From Acidimicrobiales bacterium (GTDB lineage: Bacteria > Actinomycetota > Acidimicrobiia > Acidimicrobiales > Iamiaceae), in NCBI GenBank assembly GCA_035630295.1, contig DASQKY010000042.1, positions 1-64,000 on the forward strand: a stretch of 64,000 nucleotides of DNA, written 5' to 3'. Within the stretch, counting starts at the first letter, position 1; each line of letters begins with the position of its first letter. Below the pieces are notes generated by a model that saw nothing but the letters and a program-made list of their open reading frames with translations, had not been told where the DNA came from and ran no database searches. This document shows positions 37,893 to 45,695 of the stretch, one piece after another. Both the position numbers and the translations under genes were made by a program.

Positions 37893-38771
37893 ATGGGCCC
37901 CACCGATCCCGACGCCCGTCGTCGACCCCTCACCGCGCCGGCCATCCGGTCCCGCAAGGTGCGCGACGGGGCGGAACCGCTGGTCATGGTCACCGCCTAC
38001 GACGCCCCCGGCGCCCGCATCGCCGATGCCGCCGGGGTCGACCTGATCCTGGTGGGCGACAGCCTGGCCATGGTGGTCCTGGGCTACGACGACACCCTGC
38101 AGGTCACGGTGGAGGACATGGCCCACCACACCGCGGCGGTGGCCCGGGCCCGGCCCTCGGCCCTGGTTGTCGGGGACCTGCCGTGGATGAGCTACCACGT
38201 CGACCGGGCCGACACCGTCCGCAACGCCGCCGCCCTCATCCGGGCCGGCGCCGGCGCGGTCAAGCTGGAGGGCGGCCGCAAGCGCCTGCCCATGGTGGAG
38301 GCCCTGGTCGACGCCGAGATCCCGGTCATGGGCCACGTGGGGCTCACGCCGCAGTCGGTGAAGACCATGGGCGGGTTCAAGGTCCAGGGTCGGACCAGCG
38401 AGGCCGCCACCCAGATCGTCGGGGCGGCCAAGGCCCTGGCTCACGCCGGGGCCTTCGCGGTGGTGCTGGAGGGGGTGCCCGAGGAGGTGGCCGGCCTGGT
38501 CACCGAGGCGGTCGACGTGCCCACCATCGGCATCGGCGCCGGTCCCCACTGCGACGGCCAGGTGCTCGTGTACCACGACGTGCTGGGCATCGAGGATCGC
38601 ATCACCCCGAAGTTCGTGCGCCGCTACGCGGAGGTGGGCACGGCATCGGTCGAGGCCATCGGCCGCTTCGCCGACGACGTGCGCTCCGGTGCCTTCCCGG
38701 GCCCGGCCGAGAGCTACCACCTCTCGGCCGAGGTGGCCGAGACGCTGGGCCTCTACGGCTCGGAGGGCTGA
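37893..38771 (+). CDS. panB: 3-methyl-2-oxobutanoate hydroxymethyltransferase
   Basis: First committed enzyme of pantothenate synthesis: transfers a hydroxymethyl group from methylene-THF to 2-oxoisovalerate. 292 residues with the metal-binding VGDSLAMVVLGYDDT, LPWMSYH, the catalytic GHVGLTPQSV region, and IGIGAGPHCDGQVLVYHDVLG. ATG at 37893 with GAGGAGG upstream; the longer in-frame extension lacks homology. The last 19 bases overlap the opposing tauD-like gene. Confidence 0.96.
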   Translation: MGPTDPDARRRPLTAPAIRSRKVRDGAEPLVMVTAYDAPGARIADAAGVDLILVGDSLAMVVLGYDDTLQVTVEDMAHHTAAVARARPSALVVGDLPWMSYHVDRADTVRNAAALIRAGAGAVKLEGGRKRLPMVEALVDAEIPVMGHVGLTPQSVKTMGGFKVQGRTSEAATQIVGAAKALAHAGAFAVVLEGVPEEVAGLVTEAVDVPTIGIGAGPHCDGQVLVYHDVLGIEDRITPKFVRRYAEVGTASVEAIGRFADDVRSGAFPGPAESYHLSAEVAETLGLYGSEG

Positions 38772-39661
38772 AGGGCCAGGGACTGGCCGGCGGGGGCCGG
38801 CTCCGGGGCGGGCACGGCCCGGCCGGTGGCGGTCAGCCCCTTGACGTTGGTGCGGTGCATCCACCGGCGGTGGCGCGTGCCGTCGTACCAGGTGGCCCGG
38901 TGCATGGCGCTGCGGTTGTCCCACAGGACGATGTCGCCGGGCTGCCAGCGGTGTCGGTAGGTGAACTGGGGCCGGACCGAGAGCTCCTGCACGAAGGTGA
39001 CCAGCGGCGCGCTCTGCGACTCGGGCATGCCGTCGATGCGCCAGGGGACGTTGCCGCCGGCGTAGAGGGCCTTGCGCCCGCTCACCTCGTGGCGCCGCAC
39101 GATGGGGTGGATGATGTCGTCCCACTCGTCCCGCTCCTCGGCCGTGGGCAGCGGCCGGTCGGGGTAGTTGTAGGGCCGGGACTGGACCCGGCTGATGACG
39201 ACCTCCAGGTCCTCGATCCGCTCCTTGGTCACCTCGGGCAGGGCGTCGTAGGCGGCCACCATGTTGGCGAACCAGGTGTCGCCGCCCACGGGCGGCACCT
39301 CGAGGGCGTAGAGCATGGAGCCGGCCGGCGGGTCGACCAGGTAGTGCCCGTCGGTGTGCCACACCCGGCCGCTGACCGGTGAGCCGATCAGCTTGCCGCC
39401 CTTGGTGATGTTGGAGAGCACCAGGATCTCGGGGGCCTCCTCCTCGTTGAACTCCGAGCGGGTGTAGGACACCACCTCCCCGAAGCACCGGGTGAAGGCC
39501 ACGTGCTGGGCGGGGGTCATGGACTGGCCCCGGATGAGCAGGATGGTGGTGTCGATCCACGCCTCGTAGATGCGCTCCACGTCCTTGGCGCTCACGTCGT
39601 TGACGTCGACGCCGCGCACCTCGGTGCCGATGGTGTCGGTGATGGGGACCAGGTCAAGCAT
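38753..39661 (-). CDS. TauD/TfdA family Fe(II)/2-oxoglutarate dioxygenase
   Basis: 302 residues. The facial triad is visible: WHTDGHY supplies His and Asp at about 101-103, and NRSAMHRATW supplies the distal His, followed by the 2-oxoglutarate-binding Arg region (RHRRWMHR). These enzymes hydroxylate or cleave small substrates such as taurine, 2,4-D or amino acids. The start overlaps the end of the dapC-like gene by eight bases, so the two are translationally coupled. That makes an amino-acid-derived substrate conceivable, but this is inference. Confidence 0.92.
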   Translation of the reverse strand: MLDLVPITDTIGTEVRGVDVNDVSAKDVERIYEAWIDTTILLIRGQSMTPAQHVAFTRCFGEVVSYTRSEFNEEEAPEILVLSNITKGGKLIGSPVSGRVWHTDGHYLVDPPAGSMLYALEVPPVGGDTWFANMVAAYDALPEVTKERIEDLEVVISRVQSRPYNYPDRPLPTAEERDEWDDIIHPIVRRHEVSGRKALYAGGNVPWRIDGMPESQSAPLVTFVQELSVRPQFTYRHRWQPGDIVLWDNRSAMHRATWYDGTRHRRWMHRTNVKGLTATGRAVPAPEPAPAGQSLALQPSEP

Positions 39662-40934
39662 GGTGGGCCTCGCTGGGGCGGCCGGCCGGGGCCGGGTGGC
39701 CCGTCAGCCGGGGGTCGCTTCGGTGGGTGGGGTGCCTGCTCACGCCGCCCTCGCCCGGTCGGGGGGCCACCACGGCCCGGAGCCGGGTGAGGGCGTCGTG
39801 CAGGGTGGCCTCGTCGTGGACCAGGGCGACCCGCAGGTGGTCGCGGCCGGGGTTGTCGCCGATGGCGTCGGGGGTGGCCAGGTAGCGGCCGGGCATGACC
39901 GAGAGGCCCTGGTCCCGCCACAGGGCCCGGGTGGTCTCGATGTCGTCGACGACGGGGAGCCAGAGGAAGAACCCGGCGTCGGCCCGGCGGTAGGCCGGCA
40001 GGTGCCCGAGCACGGCGTCGGCCACCTCCCAGTTGCGGGCCAGGGCGGCCCGGTGCTCGGCCACGTGGGTGTCGTCGGCCCACAGGGCGGCGGCCGCCGC
40101 GCACACCGGGGTGGGGGTGGAGACGCCGCACGAGCGGTTGTGGGCCGCGTAGGTGCCGACGGTGGCCGGGTCGCCGGCCACGAACCCGCTGCGCAGGCCG
40201 GGGGCCGCGGAGCGCTTGGACAGGGTGTGGACGACGACGAAGGCCCCCGGGCCGGCCAGGCCCCGCTCCACCAGGGAGAGGTAGCCGGTGGGTTCCGGGC
40301 CCACGGCCAGGTCGACGTAGCACTCGTCCACGATGAGCACGGCCCCGGCGTCGGCGGCGATGCGGCTCAGCCGGCGGAGGGTCCGGGGCGGGAGGACGTC
40401 GCCCTGGGGGTTGCCGGGGGTGCAGGCCACGATGGCGGCCACCCGGCCCCCGGCGGCCTGCACGGCGGCGGCCACCGGGCCCGGGTCGCCCGGGTCGTCG
40501 AGGTGGTAGGGCACGGCCCGGGCCCCAACGGTGGCGGTGCCGGCCCGGTAGGTGGGGTAGCCGGGATCGGGCAGCACCACCACGGGGGCGACGCCGTCCT
40601 GCCGGGCCGCGGTGGCGGCCAGGGCGATGACGGCGGCCACGGCCTGCTTGGCCCCCGGGGTGGGCTCCACCGTCACCCGGCGGTCGCCGAAGGCGGTGCG
40701 GAGCCCGAAGCGGCGCTCCAGCCACCCGGTGTAGGCGGCCCGCAGCTCGTCGGTGCCGCCCAGGGGCGGGTACCGGGTCCACCCGTCGAGGTCGGCGGCC
40801 AGGGCCGGGCCCAGAGGGGGGGTCACCAGGCGGGACTCACCCAGGTGGAGGGCCACCGGCTCCCGCCCGGCCGGCGCGTCGATGTCCTCGAGCAGGGCCC
40901 GCAGGCGGGCGAAGGCGCTCGGGGCGGCCCGCAT
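39654..40934 (-). CDS. dapC: PLP aminotransferase, probable N-succinyl-DAP aminotransferase
   Basis: 426 residues of fold-type I aminotransferase: PDPGYPTYRAGT, the pyridoxal lysine in TLSKRSAAPGLRSGF, and a C-terminal domain with GFFLWLPV. It lies three bases downstream of dapD, the usual neighbour of actinobacterial dapC, supporting the step that makes N-succinyl-LL-diaminopimelate. The C-terminal 40 residues are a low-complexity tail that runs into the tauD-like start. Confidence 0.9.
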   Translation of the reverse strand: MRAAPSAFARLRALLEDIDAPAGREPVALHLGESRLVTPPLGPALAADLDGWTRYPPLGGTDELRAAYTGWLERRFGLRTAFGDRRVTVEPTPGAKQAVAAVIALAATAARQDGVAPVVVLPDPGYPTYRAGTATVGARAVPYHLDDPGDPGPVAAAVQAAGGRVAAIVACTPGNPQGDVLPPRTLRRLSRIAADAGAVLIVDECYVDLAVGPEPTGYLSLVERGLAGPGAFVVVHTLSKRSAAPGLRSGFVAGDPATVGTYAAHNRSCGVSTPTPVCAAAAALWADDTHVAEHRAALARNWEVADAVLGHLPAYRRADAGFFLWLPVVDDIETTRALWRDQGLSVMPGRYLATPDAIGDNPGRDHLRVALVHDEATLHDALTRLRAVVAPRPGEGGVSRHPTHRSDPRLTGHPAPAGRPSEAHHA

Positions 40935-40937
40935 CGG

Positions 40938-41774
40938 TCAGTCCCGCACCAGGTCGTTGAGGGCGGTCTTGCCCCGGGTGCGGTCATCGGCGTACTTGAC
41001 GATCACCGCGCAGTACACGGAGATCTCGGGGCGGATCCGGTCGGGGCGGGAGCCGGCCACCACCACGGCGTTGGCCGGCACCTCCCCGTGGGTGACCTCG
41101 CCGGTGGCCCGGTCGACGATGGGGGTGGAGCGGCCCAGGTAGACCCCCATGCCGATCACCGCGCCGGTCCGGACCCGGACCCCCTCGGCGATCTCGCTGC
41201 GGGCGCCGACGAAGACGTCGTCCTCGATGACCACGGGCTGGTCGCCGATGGGCTCCAGCACGCCGCCGATGCCGGCCCCGCCGGAGATGTGGCACCGCTC
41301 GCCGACCTGGGCACAGGAGCCGACGGTGGCCCAGGTGTCGACCATGGTGCCCGCCCCGACGTGGGCGCCGATGTTCACGAAGCAGGGCATCAGCACCGCG
41401 CCGGGGGCGACGTGGGCGCCGAAGCGGACCACGGCCCCCGGCACCACCCGGACCCGGGCGGCGCGGAAGGCGGCGTCGTCCCAGCCCTCGAACTTGAGCG
41501 GCACCTTGTCGAAGGTGCGGGGCCGGCCCGGGCCGGAGTCGGCCACCACCGTGTCGTGGGTCAGGAACGAGAGCAGGATCAGCTTCTTGACCCAGGTGTC
41601 GACCACCCAGCGGTCGCCCTCGGGGCGGGCGGCCCGCAGGTCACCCCGGTCCAGGGCGGCCAGGCCGGCCTCGACGTGGGGGGCCAGGGCGGCCAGCTCC
41701 GCCGGCGACAGCTCGGCCCGCCGGTCGTAGGCGCCGTCCACCACGGTCGGCAGGTCCAGGTCGGTGTCGGTCAC
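40938..41774 (-). CDS. dapD: Tetrahydrodipicolinate N-succinyltransferase
   Basis: 278 residues of the left-handed beta-helix acyltransferase family (hexapeptide repeats around GAHVAPGAVLMPCFVNIGAHVG and EIAEGVRVRTGAVIGMGVYLG). It succinylates tetrahydrodipicolinate in the lysine/DAP pathway; the actinobacterial DapD form has the extended N-terminal region seen here. GTG at 41774 with GAGGAG upstream, one base from the end of lysA. Confidence 0.95.
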   Translation of the reverse strand: MTDTDLDLPTVVDGAYDRRAELSPAELAALAPHVEAGLAALDRGDLRAARPEGDRWVVDTWVKKLILLSFLTHDTVVADSGPGRPRTFDKVPLKFEGWDDAAFRAARVRVVPGAVVRFGAHVAPGAVLMPCFVNIGAHVGAGTMVDTWATVGSCAQVGERCHISGGAGIGGVLEPIGDQPVVIEDDVFVGARSEIAEGVRVRTGAVIGMGVYLGRSTPIVDRATGEVTHGEVPANAVVVAGSRPDRIRPEISVYCAVIVKYADDRTRGKTALNDLVRD

Positions 41775-41775
41775 G

Positions 41776-43068
41776 TCACGCTCCTCGGGTGGTCCCGTGG
41801 GCCAGGAGCTGGCGCTGGTCGCCGGCACCCCCCACGGGGACGGGGACCGGCTGGACGGTGGCCAGGTAGTCCTCGACGGTCTCGGCCCGCCGGATCTCCA
41901 CCAGGTCGTCGTCACCGGTCAGCAGCAGCTCGGCCGGCCGCAGGCGGCCGTTGTAGGTGAAGCCCATGGAGTGGCCGTGGGCGCCGGTGTCGTGCACCAG
42001 GGCGATGTCGCCCTCCTGGGGGTCCGGCAGGGGCCGGTCGATGGCGAACTTGTCCATGTTCTCGCACAGCGACCCGACGACGTCGAAGGGCGAGAGGGGG
42101 CGGTCGCCGGCGAAGGGGAGGCTCACGTGGTGGTAGGCGCCGTACATGGCCGGGCGCATGAGCGACGACATGGAGGCGTCGAGGCCGACGATCTCGTGGC
42201 CCTTGCTGCACCGGGTGACGACCCGGGTCACCAGCACGCCGTGGGGGCCGGTGACGCTGCGGCCCAGCTCGGTGAGGACACGGGGGCCGTCGGGCCCGAA
42301 GCAGCGCCGGCGGGCGGTGGCGATGGCCTGGGCGTAGCGGCCGAAGTCGAGCGGCCGGTCCTCCGGCCGGTAGGGGATGCCCAGGCCGCCGCCCACGTTG
42401 ACGTACTCGAGCTCGACCCCGGCGTCGCGGGCCACCCGGGCCCCCATCTCGACCACGCCCACCGCGGCCTGGACGGCCCGGTCGGTGTCGAGCTCGTTGG
42501 CACAGGTCATGCCGTGGATGCCGAACCGGGTGGCGCCCCTGCGGCGGGCGGCCCGGTAGGCGTCGGCCAGGGCGTCGACCGGCACCCCGAACTTGGAGTG
42601 GGCGGCATCGCCCATGAGGGTGGAGCGGGCCGCCAGCCCGTTGGGCGAGACCCGGAAGGCCACCACCTCGGGCAGCGTGTCGACCTTGTCGAGCAGGGAC
42701 CGGTCGTCGAAGGTGATCAGCGCCCCCGCGTCGAGGGCCAGGTGGTACTCCTCCAGGGAGGTGTTGTTGGACGTGAACACCACGTCGTCGCCGGTGGCGC
42801 CGAGCCGGCCGGCCAGCACCAGCTCCGTCGTCGACGAGCAGTCCAGGCCGCTGCCCTGGCCCTGGAGCAGGGCCAGGACGTGCGGGTTGGGCAGGGCCTT
42901 GACCGCGAAGTGTTGGCGGAACGGCGTGCCTTCGAAGGCGTCCACCATGGCCCGGTGGGTGGCCACTATGCCCCGCTCGTCGTAGACGTGGAACGGGGTG
43001 CCGTAGCTGGCCACCGTCTCGGGCAGGAGGGGCAGGAGCCGGCGCGCGAAGTCGTCCGAGAGCGGCAC
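41776..43068 (-). CDS. lysA: Diaminopimelate decarboxylase
   Basis: 430 residues of the alanine-racemase-fold PLP decarboxylase family: the PLP lysine in HFAVKALPNPHVL, HSKFGV, the glycine loop VNVGGGLGIPY, and the substrate-binding CENMDKFAIDR and GAHGHSMGFTYNG segments. It should convert meso-diaminopimelate to lysine. The C-terminal CEN motif and location beside dapD and dapC fit. It departs somewhat from textbook LysA (for example the loop MGDAAHSK), so a related substrate is possible. GTG start at 43068. Confidence 0.88.
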   Translation of the reverse strand: MPLSDDFARRLLPLLPETVASYGTPFHVYDERGIVATHRAMVDAFEGTPFRQHFAVKALPNPHVLALLQGQGSGLDCSSTTELVLAGRLGATGDDVVFTSNNTSLEEYHLALDAGALITFDDRSLLDKVDTLPEVVAFRVSPNGLAARSTLMGDAAHSKFGVPVDALADAYRAARRRGATRFGIHGMTCANELDTDRAVQAAVGVVEMGARVARDAGVELEYVNVGGGLGIPYRPEDRPLDFGRYAQAIATARRRCFGPDGPRVLTELGRSVTGPHGVLVTRVVTRCSKGHEIVGLDASMSSLMRPAMYGAYHHVSLPFAGDRPLSPFDVVGSLCENMDKFAIDRPLPDPQEGDIALVHDTGAHGHSMGFTYNGRLRPAELLLTGDDDLVEIRRAETVEDYLATVQPVPVPVGGAGDQRQLLAHGTTRGA

Positions 43069-43100
43069 GCCTCAGCCTCCCCGCGCCCCGCCGCGGCCGG

Positions 43101-43796
43101 TCACGGCACCCGGGCGGTGCAGATGGTGCGGTAGCGCACGCCGCTCACGGGCCGGCTGTAGGGGAAGTAGTAGCTCTCCAGCGGCTCGAAGCCCACGGCG
43201 GCCAGGCTCTTGCTCAGGTGGCCCTTGGAGATGAACCAGAAGCCCTCGACCGCGGGGTGGGAGGCGAAGGCGGCCCGCCCGTCGCCCGGGGCGTCGTTGG
43301 AGAACACCAGGGTGGCCCCGGAGCGGGGCTGCAGGTCGGCCAGCTTGCCCAGCACCGGCCGCAGCTCCTCGTCGGCGTCGAAGAGGTGCCCGAGGAACCC
43401 GTCGGCGTAGATGATGTCGGTGCCGGCCACGTCGGCCGGCTCCAGGGCGTAGTAGTCGGCGGCGAAGGCGTCGACGCCCTTCCTGCGGGTCAGGGCCACC
43501 GCCTCCTCGTTGCAGTCGATGGCTCGCACGTCGAGCCCGGCGCTCACCAGGTCGCCCTCCACGAAGCCGTTGCCGCAGCCGAAGGAGAAGACCCGGGCGC
43601 CGGCCGGGGCCAGGGACAGGATCTTGCGGGCCATGTAGTCCCGGTACTCGGGGTTGTAGGTGGACGGGGTCACCGAGTCGTTGAAGGCGCCGCCGTCCTC
43701 CCAGATCTGGTAGATCGTCCGGTCGTCGGCCCCGGCCGGGCGGGGCACGCAGTAGTAGTCGTGGACCTGGTCCAGGTCCTGGCGGGTGTCGGTCAT
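43101..43796 (-). CDS. SAM-dependent methyltransferase in lysA operon
   Basis: 231 residues with the SAM motif VFSFGCGNGFVEGDLV at about 67-82 and VRAIDCNEEAVALTRRKGVD. The N-terminal segment DQVHDYYCVPRPAGADDRTIYQIWEDGGAF resembles natural-product methyltransferases more than housekeeping ones; it is split by this description into two parts to stay readable. ATG at 43796 has AGGAG seven bases upstream. It lies 32 bases before lysA and 13 bases after the zinc-peptidase-like gene. Confidence 0.88.
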   Translation of the reverse strand: MTDTRQDLDQVHDYYCVPRPAGADDRTIYQIWEDGGAFNDSVTPSTYNPEYRDYMARKILSLAPAGARVFSFGCGNGFVEGDLVSAGLDVRAIDCNEEAVALTRRKGVDAFAADYYALEPADVAGTDIIYADGFLGHLFDADEELRPVLGKLADLQPRSGATLVFSNDAPGDGRAAFASHPAVEGFWFISKGHLSKSLAAVGFEPLESYYFPYSRPVSGVRYRTICTARVP

Positions 43797-43809
43797 CGTT
43801 GTCTCCTGG

Positions 43810-45177
43810 TCAGGTCGCGGAGCCGACCGGCGCGTGGACGTGCTCCTGCGTGTACTCGATGGAGCCGGCGGGGTGCCGGGCCATCTCGTCCACGAAGGCC
43901 CGCAGCGGGTCGGCGGAGGTGGGCCCGAAGGCGCGGTGCAGGGCGACCGCGGGTCCGGGTTCGGGGGCGAGGAGGGTGTCGCCCAGCACCCGGGCCAGGG
44001 AGCGCAGGCCGGCCCGGACGACGTCGGGGTCACCGACCAGGCGCGGCCCGTGGTCCCGCTCGATGGTGAGGGCGCCCAGCTGCACGAAGTACGAGAGCTG
44101 GAGGAACATGCCGTCGCTGTCCGGGAAGTGCCCCAGGCCCCGGTTCACGTAGCGCAGGCACTCGGACAGGTAGTAGGCGATGGTGTCGGCCGGGTCGAGG
44201 CCCAGCCGCTCGCACCAGACGTCGGCCAGGATCAGGATGCCGAACACGTCGGCCGCCGTCTCCTGGAGGACGACCGATGCCCACCGGTCGGACGTGTTGA
44301 GGGGCTTGTAGGCGGTGGTGGGCCGGTGGACGCAGTGGCCCAGCTCGTGGCCCAGCACCCCGAGGGTGGGCACCACGTCCGCGCTGCCGGTGGGCAGGCG
44401 ATCGACGCCGATGTCGAGGAAGCGGGCGGCCAGGGGGGCCGACTGGCTGGCCAGCAGGCCTCGGTGGGTGTTGGCGAAGTAGTAGGTCTTCTTGAACGGC
44501 GAGTACTTCACGCCCTCGTCCTCGGGGAGGAAGTAGGCGATGTGCTTCGGGTGCAGGTTGCCCTCGCCGGCCATGAAGAAGAGCTGGGTGGCCAGGAAGG
44601 CCGGGGTGTCGCCCAGGCGCAGGTCGGCGTGGAGGCCGGCCAGGTAGGCCGACACGTCGCCGAGCTCGCCGGTGGCGGCCTGGACCTTGGCCTGGTGCGT
44701 GTCGTCGCGCCGGCAGGCGAAGGCGGTGGGCAGGCCCCCGAGCTGCTTGCCGTACCAGGTGGCGATCTGGCCGGCGACCACGGCGACGTCCTCCTCGACG
44801 TCGGCCAGGGCCTTCAGGATGTCGTCGTCGTAGCCGTCCTCGATGGCCGCGGCCCGCAGGGTGACGGCGTGGCGGTCCACCTCGCTCCGCAGGTGCTGGC
44901 CGACGGCCCGCAGGGCGGCCGCCACCGGCCGCGGGTCGGTGAAGCGGGTGCGGCCCGGTGCCCCCGCCTCCTTGGTGCGGCGCCACTCGGCGTCGATGGC
45001 GTCGCGCAGCTCGGTCAGGCCCCGCAGGGCGTCGTGGCCCAGCTCGGGGGCGGTGGCGGCCAGGTCGAGGCAGGAGACGACGTGGCTCTCGGCCGGGGGC
45101 CAGAAGGCCCCACGGTGGGCGCGGTAGGTCCCGGCTCGGCCGAGGTTGGCGGCGTAGTCGAAGCGGCTCCCGGTCAT
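43810..45177 (-). CDS. Zinc metallopeptidase-like protein (HExxH)
   Basis: 455 residues. The zincin motif HELGH lies at 277-281 (VLGHELGHCVH) and a third-ligand motif ETAAD at 306-310, in the arrangement of gluzincins. The N-terminal 200 residues are helical, loosely recalling M3-family oligopeptidases, but I cannot assign a family. No signal peptide, so it should act in the cytoplasm. It is first in the leftward operon with the methyltransferase, lysA, dapD, dapC and tauD-like genes. The region upstream carries a large inverted repeat that might regulate it. ATG start at 45177. Confidence 0.82.
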   Translation of the reverse strand: MTGSRFDYAANLGRAGTYRAHRGAFWPPAESHVVSCLDLAATAPELGHDALRGLTELRDAIDAEWRRTKEAGAPGRTRFTDPRPVAAALRAVGQHLRSEVDRHAVTLRAAAIEDGYDDDILKALADVEEDVAVVAGQIATWYGKQLGGLPTAFACRRDDTHQAKVQAATGELGDVSAYLAGLHADLRLGDTPAFLATQLFFMAGEGNLHPKHIAYFLPEDEGVKYSPFKKTYYFANTHRGLLASQSAPLAARFLDIGVDRLPTGSADVVPTLGVLGHELGHCVHRPTTAYKPLNTSDRWASVVLQETAADVFGILILADVWCERLGLDPADTIAYYLSECLRYVNRGLGHFPDSDGMFLQLSYFVQLGALTIERDHGPRLVGDPDVVRAGLRSLARVLGDTLLAPEPGPAVALHRAFGPTSADPLRAFVDEMARHPAGSIEYTQEHVHAPVGSAT

Positions 45178-45235
45178 CGGTCGGCAGGGTAATCCTCAAA
45201 TGGACACCGAGATAGGGGGGTGACCAACTTTTATC

Positions 45236-45300
45236 GGACCATTTCATTGCCGGTTGTTTGCACTCAATTGCCGTGATTGGGACTGGCAATGAAGTGGTCT
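45236..45300. repeat. Imperfect inverted repeat, 16-base arms
   Basis: Arms at 45236-45251 and 45285-45300 are complementary at 14 of 16 positions, separated by 33 bases that contain a further small dyad (CAAT...ATTG). The motif ATTGCC occurs again at 45269 and 45354. The element lies 59 bases upstream of the zinc-peptidase-like gene in an AT-rich stretch. It may be an operator, an attenuator hairpin or the remains of a small mobile element. Confidence 0.7.
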
Positions 45301-45347
45301 ACTTCTGCGCGATCCAGAGACGCTTCAGAGGTCACCTTTCCCCTCAG

Positions 45348-45408
45348 ATCACCATTGCCGATATCGGTGATGTGCAGTACTGTCCCTCCCGTCGCCGCTT
45401 CGGCGACG
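45348..45408. repeat. Two adjacent hairpins before the interrupted tRNA
   Basis: ATCACC at 45348-45353 pairs with GGTGAT at 45366-45371 and encloses the perfect palindrome CCGATATCGG at 45358-45367 (an alternative pairing). CGTCGCCG at 45390-45397 pairs perfectly with CGGCGACG at 45401-45408 around a CTT loop, ending eight bases before the tRNA-like 5' half. The second could be a terminator without a T-run. Confidence 0.6.
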
Positions 45409-45415
45409 ACATCGA

Positions 45416-45654
45416 GCGCTCGTAGCTCAATGGTCAACGGTCAGGCTCGAGGCACCCAGCAGACACCGACCATCGATGGCCACGCCCCGCACATGCGACG
45501 GCGTGGGAGGCAGGTCATGAACTTGTCGCATCATCACGCGAGGGGCAGGCAACTGCGTCTCGCAGTGGACGGCCGAGCTATCCGCCGACAGCGCAGCCGG
45601 AAGAGCATCGGCCTTGTACTCCGAAGGTTGCGGGTTCGAATCCCGTCGGGCGCA
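45416..45654 (+). tRNA. Interrupted or decayed tRNA-Thr(UGU)-like gene
   Basis: A standard tRNA 3' part ends at 45654: T-arm GCGGG-TTCGAAT-CCCGT at 45630-45646, anticodon loop CTTGTAC at 45613-45619 (anticodon TGT, Thr), variable AGGTT and acceptor strand CGGGCGC plus A at 45647-45654, no encoded CCA. The immediately preceding bases make a poor 5' acceptor (4 of 7 pairs from 45582) and D-stem (3 of 4). A much better partner lies 166 bases further upstream: GCGCTCG-TA-GCTC at 45416-45428 pairs 7 of 7 with the acceptor strand (one G-U) and 4 of 4 with the D-stem GAGC at 45603-45606. Read this way the gene is split in the D-loop by about 165 bases. One anticodon-stem mismatch (C-T) remains. It may be an intron-bearing tRNA, or a pseudogene left by integration. 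Confidence 0.55.
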
Positions 45655-45695
45655 CGTCGAGGCACGAGGAGGGGGGCCGCCGGGGGCGGTCCCCC

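Noticed and set aside
45429-45602. Group I intron inside the tRNA
   Set aside because: Insertion would be in the D-loop instead of the anticodon loop, the length is below known group I introns, and I could not find the conserved P, Q, R and S elements.
45416-45654. tmRNA
   Set aside because: It is too short, has a true anticodon arm and D-stem, and shows no tag reading frame ending in the usual hydrophobic peptide.
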